Of a stretch of DNA of 64,000 nt, positions 12,983 through 24,237 are shown piece by piece. The stretch's first letter is position 1; each line of letters starts with the position of its first letter. The position numbers and the translations under genes were made by a program. The DNA comes from Eleusine coracana subsp. coracana (Eukaryota; Streptophyta; Magnoliopsida; Poales; Poaceae), in the NCBI GenBank assembly GCA_032690845.1, contig CM064427.1, positions 14,581,501-14,645,500 on the forward strand. Reading direction: 5' to 3'. The notes under the pieces were generated by a model. The model searched no databases. It saw only the letters and a program-made list of their open reading frames with translations, and was not told the DNA's origin.

Positions 12983-13490
12983 TTATACGATGCATCACTA
13001 AAGTTTTACTTTGATCATTTCCACGTGCTTAGTGTTCAATTCAATGTGATTACTCCTTTTCTGATCCATCGCTATGGGATTAAGGGTATTGTTATACAGA
13101 TGTAAACGTGGTGCTTAGATCAATATAATGCATTATTTGTCATGTAGCCCATGGATTGCTTGAGGTATGCAGTAGGTGGTGACAGCCCTATCTGTCCTTT
13201 GAAATCCTCCACGTTCGACTATGCAACAGGCTCTTGGCCGGAATCGTATTGTGGACGCAGGGGAAAACTATCTGCCTAGGGTATGATGACTGATTGTCTT
13301 GCATTGCTTATGTTATACTGATATATAATGCAAACTATGCAACTATACAAAATCAATTTAAGAACTTAGCTCTTTCCTTTGTCCTTCTCCACTAGACTAT
13401 TTTTTATCTTTTCAAAGTATGTTGTCTGTGTGTCCACTAGCCCTGATTTATCTATATCCTTACCCATATGAGGACTTTGTCTTATATTAT
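12077..13490. other. Composite repeat remnant with (AT)n and an inverted box-family fragment
   Basis: No gene was recognised. The left part contains 'ggctcaaataccaaattga' at about 12354-12372, which on the minus strand resembles a degenerate tRNA-Met primer-binding site, so an LTR origin is possible. A perfect (AT)n microsatellite spans about 12924-12980. The segment 13140-13300 is the reverse complement of a region of the box family (compare 6115-6215). The sequence seems to be foreign to C1 and to have been interrupted later by the Tat element, because C1-like sequence resumes at about 20915. Confidence 0.4.
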
Positions 13491-14928
13491 TGTTGACACG
13501 AAAATCACAAAAGGAAATCGGGGCGTGTCAGTCGATTTTCCCAACAAACCGACAGAGAAACAAACGGTTAAACTCCACGGGTCACTGACCCACTAGACCT
13601 GGGAGAACTGCTTCGCTCCAGTGCTGGCTCAACACAAGGAAATCGGGGCGTGTCAGTCGATTTTCCCAACAAACCGACAGAGAAACAAACGATTAAACTC
13701 CACGGGTCACTGACCCAAGACAGGACGATGAAGAAAGTCGATAATCACTGTTAGTGAAAACTAGTTGATGCCTATAAGCAGCAAATGATATTATTAAAAT
13801 AAACTAATCAGCTGATCTATATCGGCTTATTGGCAACTGAATGAAAGAGCATTAAATATTAGATAAATAGTGCTGACAGGAATTAAATCGATAGAGCAAA
13901 GTCGATAGATCTACGATGAACACACGAAAAATCGCTCTGTCGATAATGCAATGTCGATGGGCCAAAGTCGATAGAAATACAGTAATCATGCACATAACTC
14001 TTCCCGTCAATAGCGCGAAGTCGATAGATCTCGTAGCTAGTATTACAAATATGCCTCAAAATCACAGACCTAATCTTATTCACAAAGGGGGGAGATCGAA
14101 TTCTGATATACAATAATAAACAAGTAAGACACTAAGAAGTCGATCAAACCATGAAAACCTACCGGCTAAATGCCCGACAGAACCTTATCGACTTTCCCCA
14201 CAATCAACTCATACCCAGTCCTATCGACTCAGCAAGAGATCAGAATCAATGCAACATCGCTGGCTCGAGCAGATCGAACTTAATCGAGACAGTGCCCGAA
14301 CAAAGTAGATAGAACAAAACATGCTCCAAATATAGGTAAAATCGATAAAGTGACTTGAATAACAGATCTAAATCAAACTCATAAAACCTACTTGAGACTA
14401 TAACAGATCAGACCTAACCGAGACAGTATTGCAACCTGAAGTCGATAGTATAAACGTAATTAAGATCTGATTACCGGATAACTAGCAATTCTAAAGATAA
14501 CAACTAGAATATCAAATCAATGAGAAAGTACTACTTGAAGTTAATAGAATTACCGAGGTTGACTAATCCAAGTCTCTCGCCGAGATCAGAGCCGATGTAG
14601 CCCACACGAGACGAGGATGTCGTCTAGAAAAGGTTTGGCGATGCGCCAAATTGTATTGAACGAAAGTGTTGTTTTTACGTACAGACCCTATTACATATTT
14701 ATAGCCCCATGCAAGGGGTTCTGACCTGATTCGGTCAGGACTCTTCAGTTTCCAAACAAACAAACCGACACTATTTATTCCTAAACAAAATCTAAGCTAA
14801 ACAGATTGAGATAAAATAACACTATTGGACCCACTTTATTCCTTTCGGTCGTTGAGCTTCGCTGACCTCGGCCGATTTCAACACTCCACCTCTAACCAAT
14901 AGGACTGGTCCAAATTTCGGTGCCAACT
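13491..14928 (-). mobile_element. 3' LTR of a Tat-lineage Ty3/gypsy element
   Basis: The element is read on the minus strand, so this left LTR is its 3' LTR. It runs from TGTTGACACG (13491, the LTR's 3' end) to about 14928, where the minus strand starts TTGGCACCGAAATTT. The matching terminus at the other end of the element is 20781-20788. A purine run (minus-strand TTGAGGGGCATGA, about 14929-14942) sits just outside and is the likely polypurine tract. An 82-bp direct repeat occurs at 13511-13592 and 13636-13717 (period 125 bp, one mismatch). The motif 'tcgatag' is scattered through 13740-14460. No perfect target duplication was found. Confidence 0.8.
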
Positions 14929-15176
14929 CATGCCCCTCAAGTCCGGGGTATGAAATCTTCATGCCCCGGATTTTATCTCCTCGTTTATCGCGTGTCTTAA
15001 TCGCAACCTTCCGGCATCCCATCCATATAAATGCATCTTCCTTCTCCATTTTCACCCGAGGTTGAGCTTTTTCACCTTCTTCTCTATCCTCTGCTTTGCT
15101 GACGCATTCCTTCATCTCAGACGGCTCCAAACCCATGCACCGATGAGCTCCGACAGCTTCAACCTCTCCTGTGACA

Positions 15177-17257
15177 ATGGCAACCCATCACGAAGTCCCT
15201 GAGGTAAACTTCTCCTCCGCTTTCTTCCGCCTCTAGGTTTTACCTCAGATCCAGTCTACCCTGTTCTTGATCACTGTAGCTTTATGTCACAATCACCTAG
15301 TCCCCTTTTTAATAGTAGCTTTCTTTTACTTGCACTAGGAACTCCAAAATCAAATTTGTATCCCCTCTGCCATTGATGAAAACCATTTTTACTTGGGCCC
15401 TTGCAATAATTTTGACCCTACGGGTCTTATCAACTGTGAAACCAACCAGATTCCATTTAAGTCTACCCTGGCTTCCCCCGAACCCTGGAAATTGTTTTTC
15501 AGATCATGGCCATCAGAAACTAAGGGTTGGAGGAATTGGTACAGTAGAGTCACTAGTGCTCGTGCTGCCACTCTACTAGATGTCCAAATCGATGAGGCCC
15601 TACCACTATCATTGGTTGACATGGCACGAATGAGCCCATCCGTGCTGGCACGAATGAGGCCTTTGGAAAACTATAAGGAAGGTACCACAAAAGAGGAAAG
15701 CCGGCTCTTCAGTCCAATTGACCCAAACCAATGAGCAGGAGAAGCATGCTAGGGTTGCAACAACTTCAGCGACTTAAACTACCATTGCACCGACGGCCTA
15801 GGTAACCATTTTCTTAACTTTCTAAGTTCACTTGTAACCCCATTCGTGATCCTTGACTTTTCCTCGATCAACAGCTCACGCCATCGACTCCGGCTAGCAT
15901 GCCAGAAGTAGCCCAAGAAGTCGTTGCGGGGCTTGCCTATGCTGCACAAGTAACATATCTGATCCCACATTATCTTCGCTTCTCTTTATTTCTGACTTTT
16001 GTGATCTTCGTTTAGGGGCTACCATCAACTTTTGTCACTCCATTGACAACGGCTGGAATGGCTCTGGATACTGCACTTTTGATAGAAGAACTAGCTAACC
16101 CACCCGAGCCGATAGAACAACTTTCATCTTCAGTGGCTACGGTAAAAATACTTGCATCATATTCTCTCAACAATATAGCACTTACTCTTACTTTCTTTTT
16201 AGGAGATCATGAATGACTCAGGGGAGCAATCTAGCAGTGCCACCATAACAGATCATCATTCAGATCGTACTACCCGCATCGACTCCCCTCTGATCGACAC
16301 TGCAGTTTCATGAGATGTCGAGGAGCCAATGCTTGTTCCCTCTTCACCAATCCTAGGTCTGATCCCAAGGGTTGATCCTCAGGTATCATCTCTTAATTCA
16401 CACCCCAATTGCTTTAATTTTCCCAATTTTAACCTTCTGTGTCCTTAGGAGTTTCGGTCATCGGTCATTAGCACATATATCCCTCAACCTTCGAATGCCC
16501 CGATGCCTTCATCGACTCCTGAACATGATGACCCAGTGCCCTCATCGACTTTAGAAACAACAGTATGGACTAAATCTTCTCGTTACTAATTCAGCCACCT
16601 ATCATTCCCTCAATCAACTTTTCTCCTTTTAGGCTCAAATCCCTAGGCGCACCTCCTCATTGTACCTACCTTCGAAAGTCACAACTATCCTTCAAGATAT
16701 CCGCCGTCGTCTGAACATGATTCCTATCGAAAGGCTTGTTCAATATGCTAGCTAGATTAGAACATGATATCTTGAAATTAAAGATCTTCTGCCCACATGA
16801 TATCTTGCAGCTAGTGGCATATATCGAATTTCATCAACTTCAAGTTCTTGTTGCTCAGGCCCGCATTGAACACCGATCAATGCAACGAATCCAGGCAGAA
16901 GCAGCTGACAAGAAAGCCGAAGAAGAAAAGAACAAGTACACAACCCTAATCTCCAAATCAGCTGATCTTGAGGGAAAACTTGTTGGTTTGAGGCGAGAAC
17001 AAGATGAAATCCAAGCAGCTCTCAAAGAATAAAACAAGAAGATAGCCGATGCAAATGCTGCACTCGCTAGAATACCAGCAGAAATCATAGAGCAAGAAAG
17101 CATTACCACATTGGCTTATGAGCAAGCCTCCAATTTATGGAATATCGCAGCCAGCCTGCCCAGCACAATCGACGAAGATGCTTATGCAGTCGCTCAGATC
17201 AACGAACTCCAAATGAAGGCAATCAATATCATCGACTTCTACTGTTCGGAGGAGTAG
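15177..17257 (+). pseudogene. Spliced antisense gene within the Tat element, 7 exons, now broken
   Basis: Lies on the strand opposite to pol, between integrase and the 3' LTR. Proposed exons: 15177-15203, 15339-15801, 15875-15949, 16016-16141, 16203-16382, 16449-16562, 16633-17257. All six introns (135, 73, 66, 61, 66 and 70 bp) are GT-AG, and every junction is compatible with phase 0. Exon 1 starts MATHHEVPE. Exon 2 contains GWRNWYSRV and DEALPLSLVDMARMSPSVLA. The middle exons are Pro/Ser/Thr-rich. Exon 7 is a long Glu/Lys/Ala-rich coiled coil ending DFYCSEE, stop 17255. Lesions: a frameshift near 15680-15700, TAA 15775, TAG 15799, TGA 16311, a frameshift before 16745 and TAA 17030. Extra sense and antisense ORFs are reported for Tat-lineage elements, some with plant-mobile-domain similarity; whether this is one is inference. 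The function is unknown. Confidence 0.7.
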
Positions 17258-17448
17258 CTGTAGGCTGCTATGTTCTGCAAAACATAATATTTTGTCTTGT
17301 GATATTTTTTAAACTAAGGGCGATATCCTTGATATCGGCCATCTGAAGACAATGTTGTGAACATCGGTTGTGAATCATCTTTTTTTTCTTTTTATTTTTT
17401 CTGCTAAGAACGATATTCTTTATATCGGTTGTGATCAAGTACTCGAGA

Positions 17449-20400
17449 TCATGCACCAACCCAAACGCTTGGATGATATTTATTTAAATATTTCCCATTG
17501 ATTTCTCTTCCAAATTCTTCTCCATCTAACTTTTGTAAGAAATATGCATTGCCTGGTGCACATCGGCTCACATTAATAGGCCCCTCCCAAGATGGAGACC
17601 ACTTTCCAAATCGACTATCTTTGGAGCCCATGGGCATAATCAACTTCCACACAAGATCTCCTTCTGAAAATTTTAGGCACCACCTTTTTATTGTAACATC
17701 TGGACATACGAGCTTTATTTTCTTGAATTCTTTCTAAGGCCCTCATCCGATGCTGCACGACATCTTCTAACTCATCAAACATAACTTATCTGTAATCAAC
17801 GGCTGATAACTGATCTTGCAACTCTGTTCTTCTCGACCCTAGATTTGTTTCCCAAGGTAGAACTGCTTCATGTCCATATACTAGCTGATACGGTGGTACC
17901 TTTATTGACCCATGACAGGCGATCCTGTAAGCCCATAGTGATTTAGCCAATGTTGTATGCCACTTCTTTGGCTGTTCATCTATCATTCTCTTAATCAACT
18001 TGATCAAACTCTTATTGGATGCTTCTGCTTGACCATTGGCTTGAGTATAATACGGAGGTGAATTCCACAGCCTGATCCCCATACTATAGACAATGTTTTG
18101 AAACTCTTTTGAAGTAAAAATAGAACCTTGATCAGTAGTAATAGTCTGTAGTACACCAAACCTGTATATAATACGCTCCTTCACAAAGTTGATCATGTCA
18201 TTGGTTGTTATGTTCTTCATCGGTACTACTTCAACCCACTTTGTGAAGTAATCGATAGCTGCTAGAATATATTTATGACCCTTGCTTGATGCTGGATAAA
18301 TTTGGCCAATAATATCCGTACCCCATCCTGTAAAGGGCCACGGCATAATAATTGGATTCGTAGCCGATGTCGGTGCTCTCTAAATCGCTCCAAATTTCTA
18401 GCAATCCTGACATCCTTTGTAATACCTAAAGCAATCCTCTAGCATACTTGGCCAATAATACCCAGTCCTCTTCAACAACCATCTCATTTTATGGGCCAAT
18501 TGATGTGTATCACATATGCCTTCATGGACTTCACACATAACCACTTTGGCTTCTTGTTGATTCAAACATCTTAATAATACACCATCAATCGTTTGATAAT
18601 AAAGCTTATCCTCAAGTAAAACATACCTCAGTAGCATGTAACGGACTTTTTGAGGAGTGCGTTGAGTCGGATCCTTGAGATATTGAATGATCTTGGCTCT
18701 CCAGTTTTCCTCATCGACATCGGCTATATCTACAATAACCCCATCGGTGTTTAGTTGATAGCCTGATGCCTTTTATGCCAAATCATTAGCTTCCATATTC
18801 TATTCCCTCGAGACATGCTTGAATCTTACTACATTTAAGTGTTGTATCAACTCCTGACACTCGACATAAAATAACCTCAGTATATCATCTTTGCACTCAA
18901 ATTCTCTCGCTAACTACCCGAGTATCAACAATGAATCACTAATAACTTCAACGAAATTGACTCCAGCTTCCTTCAAGATCTGCAACCCTTTGAGAACAGC
19001 TCTATATTCCACCCGGTCGTTAGTTGATGGCTCCATAGTAAAAGCAAATTCAAGTCATGCCCCCCGAGGCGATATGATCATGAGCCCGATGCCACACCCA
19101 TTCTTGCATACAGAACCATCAAAAAACAATAACCATGACACCGACTCCACTATCAACATATCTAAACCACAATGTTCCACCACTAGATCATCCAGAATCT
19201 GACCCTTGACAGCTTTAGGGGACTCATAAGTCTGGTCATATTCGGCCAATGCTAGCATCCATTTTCCAATCCTGCCTTTCAAAATTGGAGACGATAACAT
19301 ATACTTGATGACATCGGCTTTGCATACCACCACACACTCGGTCGTTAGTAGATAATGCCTCAACTTCACACATGAGAAATACAGGCATAAACATAATTTT
19401 TCAATCTCAGTGTACCTGGTTTCAGCATCAATCAATCTTTCGCTTAAATAAAACATGACCCTCTCTTTGCCATCTTGTTCTTGAATCAGAGTCGACCTGA
19501 TCGACTTCTTATCAGCCACAAGATAAAGCCTATAGGGTAATCCTTCTCTTGGTGGCACCAACACAGGAGGTGAAGATACTTCTTGATATCGTCTAGGGCC
19601 TTTTGATATTTAGGCTCCCATACAAACATCTGATTTGCTTTCAACATCAATAATGGAGTAAACACATCGAGCTTCCCTGATAGGTTTGATATAAATCTTG
19701 TAACGAAATTAACTTTGGCGATCAAAGATTGAAGTTCTGTCTTATTGATCGGTGTCTCAATGTCGTTGATAGCCTTCATGCTCTTTGGCCCAACTTCAAT
19801 TCCTCGTTCATGCACAATAAATTCTAGGAATTAACCAGCCGATACACCGAAAGCATATTTTTTCAGATTCATCTTCAAACCATACTTTCTCGCCCTCTCC
19901 AGTACTTCCCGTAAATCGGCTATATGATCTTCTATTTGTCTAGGTTTAACAACCACGTCATGCATATAAATTTCCACTAACCTACCAATCAGATTGTGGA
20001 AAATATAATTCATGGCTCTTTGATATGTGGATCCGGCATTCTTCCGTCCAAACGTCATGACGACCCATTCATACAATCCAATAGCCCCTCGACACCTGAA
20101 AGTAGTCTTCGGTATATCTTCTTCTGTCATAAAAATCTAGTTATAACCAGCATTACCATCCATGAAACTAACAATCTTATGTCCTGCTGCTGCATCAACC
20201 AAAAGATTTGCTATCGGCATCAGGTAATCATCTTTGGCGCTAGCCTTGTTTAGTGGTCAAAAGTTGTTACAAACTCTCAACTTCCCACATTTTTTGAAAA
20301 CTGACACAATATTTGAAATCCACTCTGGATATCGGCAAGGCCTAATGAATTTAGCATCATATAATCTGGTAATCTCAGCCTTGACATCATCATAAATCTT

Positions 20401-20691
20401 CAGATCGATCCTTCGCGGTGGTTGCTTGTAAGGTCGATATCCAGGTTTGATAGGAAGCCGATGCTCAACAAGGGATCGGCTAAGACCAGGCATCTCAGAG
20501 TAATCCCAAGCAAAACAATCCCGATACTCTTTCAATAACTTTGTTAATTCAACCTTAAAATCCTCATCTAATTTCTTACTGATAAATGTCGGCCTAGGTT
20601 TATCACCATCTCCTATATCAACTTCTTATAATTCATCGGCCGACATAAACCCTTTCCCCAGCTTGCTGTCTTCTGCAAATTCCATGAGGCC
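17449..20691 (-). pseudogene. Tat-lineage gypsy pol: RT, RNase H, second RNase H, integrase; decayed
   Basis: Domains run right to left. RT (about 20600-19831) includes PEWISNIVSVFKK, MDGNAGYN and GLYEWVVMTFG. Its catalytic box reads YMHD instead of the usual YxDD. The first RNase H covers about 19600-19210. A second, archaeal-type RNase H (about 19140-18775) keeps acidic residues in FFDGS, RVEY, ISDS and NDLA. The integrase HHCC finger is at about 18530-18410. The integrase core (18346-17786) has D11, D72 and E108 counted from its first Met, i.e. D-35-E. The C-terminus (17652-17449) contains WSPSWEGP and NGKYLNKYHPS. RT followed by two RNase H domains then integrase marks the Tat lineage. 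Many stops (for example after CQDC, ILG and SRE) and several frameshifts inactivate it. Gag and protease are absent. Confidence 0.88.
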
Positions 20692-20788
20692 CACTTTATT
20701 CCTTTTGGCCGTTGAGCTTTGCTAACCTTGGCCGATTTCAACTCTCCGCTTCAGACCAATGGGACTGGTCCAAATTCCGGTGCCAACA
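20692..20788 (-). mobile_element. Remnant of the Tat element 5' LTR
   Basis: About 97 bp that match the first part of the left LTR (compare 14826-14928). The minus strand starts TGTTGGCACCGGAATTTGG. After this the sequence passes directly into pol, so most of the 5' LTR, the primer-binding site, gag and protease have been removed in one deletion. The junction is at about 20690 beside 'ggcccactttattcc', which is also present in the other LTR. Confidence 0.7.
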
Positions 20789-21235
20789 AATATATTATGC
20801 AACACTAGAACATAGTGACGGTCTTGATCCATATGCCTTCCTTTGGGATAAAATAAATATGATAACCTGAATACTTCTAGGTGAAATGCTACAGCCGTCC
20901 GAGTAGAGTCTTCGGTAGACACTGCTGCACCACCACTTCCTTCAGCCTTGAGCATTTAGTAGAGATCTTCTCTTTTTGGTGCTTGTTTCCAAAGGGGGAG
21001 AAGTATTAGAGCTAGGGGGAGTGTGACTTGTGTCGTGATCGAGAGAATAGCTTGTACCTTGGGGAAGCATACGTTTGTGTTATGGTGGTGATATATTTGG
21101 ATCTTATTTTTGAGATATTTATCAATGTTCTTGGATTTCGATGAGTCATGATTTTCATTCACTTGTGTTAGACTCATCATGATCTCACTTGGTTTATTTA
21201 CATACTCGTTGGCCTCTTTCTCATTCTTGTATCTT
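20789..21235 (+). mobile_element. C1 continuation: 3' internal end of the copia-type element
   Basis: From about 20915 the sequence matches C2 at 55090-55430: 'cgctgcaccacc' type sequence, then 'ggtgcttgtttccaaagg' and the purine run AAAGGGGGAGAAG (20991-21003), then the 'gatttcgatgagtcatg' segment. It shows that C1 was one element before the insertions at 12077-20914. No 3' LTR follows. The stretch 20789-20914 is not clearly C1 and belongs with the composite remnant at 12077-13490. Confidence 0.6.
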
Positions 21236-21964
21236 CTAGTGAAATGCCATCATCTAGGTTTAAATCCTAGACTACGTCAGAAAACGATCACTAATGGGTT
21301 CTCAAAAAGCATATGACTTAAGATTCAACCTATAGAGGGTTGGCCCTTGTTATGGAGAACGGGTCTCAAAGGGCGGTTAAGGACTGATCCAATGGGATGA
21401 TGGCTCTGCTTGTAGGAGGACCAGCTTCTTTTTCTTAGTCGCAAAATATCTTTCTTCTAGCATTAGGGCCACGTTTATTCCTATCAGGATGCTGATGGTA
21501 CTGTCAAGCCAGTATGAACACGAGCAAGACATCAAACGAGCTATTCTTACTGAGATCCACATGTGACATATCCCATGTATGAATCATGCGCATGGATAGC
21601 TTATTTTACTATCGAAAGTTGGACGCCCCTGCCCAATAATGCTTTGTACAGCTTTTAATCTATTCATTTCCTTACCATGAGGAACCACCGGAATATTTTA
21701 TTCAAGTATAACTGTCTCTTTCGATTAGCCTAAGGACAAGATACCTCGTACCTTATAGAATAAGCACAACACTTGATTGGAGCTTTAGGAATATCATGCC
21801 TTTTAGAGTTTGCAAAGAATTAAAAAAAAAAACACGAGCTTAACTGCTGTTTTATTTCAGTTTACGCTGAAGATATAGACCTAAAGAGTACTTTTTTTCA
21901 TAACAGAAAAAAGCATTTTTAGTCACGGACTTTCGCTTCGCCACTGTATTCTCATCATTAAAAA
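21236..21964. other. Intergenic sequence, no feature recognised
   Basis: AT-rich sequence with a 10-A run near 21820. No coding sequence, inverted repeat or family similarity was recognised apart from small open frames that look accidental. Confidence 0.5.
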
Positions 21965-22866
21965 TAGGGTCAATTTCATAGGTGCCATTGCAAATTTTAT
22001 CAATCCCAGATCTGCCATCGTAAAACCAGTTATCCCACACATGCCATTATGTTATAAAAATTATTTCGTTTGTGCCATCCGCGTTATTAAACAAGTAACT
22101 ATTTTTCAAAATGACTAATTTACCCTTCCCATTTTAATTATGGTCATTAAACTAATTAACCACGGCAGTAGCTATGCATGGCGATGCAGCCAGCCGGGGC
22201 AAGCACGCGTTGTTGTGCGAGCGCGCGCGGCAGGGCCTCAGCTAGCATGCGGCGCCATGACCAGCACAAGCGAGCGTGAGATGGAGCGAGCGCGTCCGGC
22301 GGCCAGGGCAAGACGAGCGCGCGAGAGGAGGGCGAGTGGGTGCAGCGGCCAGGCCATGGCGAGCGTGTGTGGCGGCTAAGGGTGGGCGCGCGCCGCATGA
22401 GGAGGGGGCGAGCTCATGCAGAGGGCCGAGCACGCGTGGCAACCAGCCAGGACGAGCGCAGATGGTCGGGACGGCGCGCACAGCGGCCAGGGTGAGGCGC
22501 GGCGGCTGGCTAGGGCGAGCGTGGCGGGATGGCTGCTGCCAGGACAAGCACACATGAGAGGGGACAAGCACATGCAGCGGCAGCGCGCCCGAGGGGGCTA
22601 GCGCATGCGGCGTGGCGGTCAGCTGGGACAAGTGCGGGCGGCAGGCGCCAGCTCGGCGTGCGGCGGCCAGGAGCTTCGGCTCGCGGGAGGGAGAAGAAAG
22701 AAAGACAAGGGTAATTATGTCTTTTTATGCGATTTACTGTTCATCAATGACATATATAAGATAAAATTTACAATTTAATGGTATATACGGGATAAACCAT
22801 TTTGCATTGGCATATTTAGGATAAAATATGAGCATTTTACAGTGGCACTAAAGGGATTATTCCCTA
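21965..22866. mobile_element. Candidate non-autonomous DNA transposon with GC-rich filler
   Basis: The outer 60 bp on each side are imperfect inverted repeats. The left side starts TAGGGTCAATTTCATAGGTG at 21965; the right side, read on the minus strand, starts TAGGGAATAATCCCTTTAGT at 22866. Both then carry GTGCCAYTG and ATnTGCCAATG-like words. The centre (22150-22690) is very GC-rich, unlike the AT-rich arms, and long overlapping open frames there follow from base composition. The pattern resembles Pack-type elements carrying a captured GC-rich fragment. No captured gene could be named and the flanking duplication is unclear. Confidence 0.45.
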
Positions 22867-23375
22867 AAAATTGCTAAGAGCAGTAGTGGAAACTTTGTTC
22901 CCCAGTGCAAACCGTCTCTAATGGTGGATGAGCTGACGTCCCGCCACTGCTGAGGGGACGTCAATCTGACGGACTTTTGGATGCGTGCCACTGACAGGAG
23001 CTGAAGTCAACTTACCCAACACTCCAAGCCTTTTTGTATAGTAATATTTTGACGGTAAATTTAAATCACAAATTCAAAATTTTCACAACATAGATTTCAC
23101 CTAGAAAAAAGAGAGCAACATTGACATATGACAAATAAGATATATATAGCACCGTTCAAATACAAACATCCATGGTCACACGTATTCATACAACTTCTTC
23201 ATGCACCTAAAGTCATACAAGCTCATCCACAAATACATCATACAAAAGTTTGTCCACCTAGCTCATTTCCCATCACCATCCGGCCAACTCTGGTCTTTTT
23301 CCTCAACCCTTTTCAAGTTTTACTGAATTTTATTCTTGGTAGCATAACATTCCCGGTCCATGTAACAATATCTTG
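22867..23375. other. Intergenic sequence
   Basis: No supported gene. The first 120 bp resemble a repeat terminus ('ccgtctctaatggtggatgag', shortened here), and the rest is AT-rich. An open frame begins at 23128 on the plus strand, but it runs into the CACTA end and shows no recognisable protein features. Confidence 0.4.
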
Positions 23376-23959
23376 CACTATAACAAATCAGCACTTTAGC
23401 GGCGGTCAAAAACATACTATAGTGGCGGGGAGGTTGACCGCTGCCATATTAACATAGCTAAAACAAAATACACTGTAGTGGCGGTTGTCCTGTTGTAGGA
23501 ACAAATTATCGTACAGATCCAATAGTAGCGGCGGGTGACATCTTCACCCACCTCTACCCATAAATCTAAAAAATAGAAAAAAGCCCACCCGTGACCCGGG
23601 GCCGGATCTCGTGCCACCGACCCAACCAGTCGCTGCCCGCCTGCGAGTCCTCGAGGGGACGGGAGGTGGCAGCACAGAGAGGAAGGGAAGGGGGAGCGCT
23701 CGCTGATCACCGCCCCAAGGGCAGATCCGGTCACTTGGTGGCCGTATCTCGCACTGCCACCTCGCGCCCGTGGGCAGCCGCCGCCTGTCGGCCCGTGAGA
23801 CCACCGCCTCCCTCCCACTTGTGTGTCACAGGCTCCCGCTGCTGCAGCCTGCACATCGTAGGCTCCCACCGCCCACCCGCCAGCGGAGCAGCCGGCGATG
23901 GACGAAGTTCCTGGAGCAGAGGGCGCGGGGTGGAGGCAGCACAAAACGCAAGTGAGAGG

Positions 23960-23990
<31 letters not shown>

Positions 23991-24237
23991 GGGGGGAGGT
24001 GAATGGAGAGATAAGAGAAAAGATACGTGGGGAGAGGAAACACACATCCATGTGCTCCATGCTCATTGATGGAGACATGATTTTTCACTGCGGTTGAAGC
24101 TAAAAATTGATTTTTAGCTGCGGTCCACATTGTTAACCACAATTAAAAATCATTTGACGACTACAACGACTGATTTCTTTATATCCGCCTCTATCGCTTT
24201 TTGTGTACCACCGCTATAGTATGATTTTTCTGTAGTG
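23376..24237. mobile_element. Non-autonomous CACTA element, 862 bp, perfect TSD
   Basis: The left end is CACTATAACAAATCAGC and the right end, on the minus strand, is CACTACAGAAAAATCATAC. A 3-bp target duplication TTG flanks it (23373-23375 and 24238-24240). Subterminal repeats of the form 'atagtggcgg' or 'tagcggcgg' occur at about 23397, 23421, 23475 and 23526, with relatives near 24090-24220, as expected for CACTA transposase-binding regions. The centre is GC-rich (23590-23930) and has a (GA)n run at about 23963-23990. No transposase is encoded. Confidence 0.88.

Noticed and set aside
12354..13120. A complete copia LTR with minus-strand primer-binding site
   Set aside because: Only a degenerate PBS-like word was found; the second LTR, coding sequence and target duplication are missing, so it is listed only as a composite remnant.
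13511..13717. CRISPR-like repeat-spacer array
   Set aside because: Only two long direct copies, inside an LTR of a plant retroelement; not an array.
22140..22714. Several open frames of 60-129 residues on both strands
   Set aside because: High GC composition inside a transposon-like core gives Arg/Ala-rich shadows in all frames, with no conserved motif.
23417..24142. 241-residue minus-strand open frame
   Set aside because: It lies entirely within the CACTA element, runs through the (GA)n microsatellite as Ser/Leu repeats, and has no domain.
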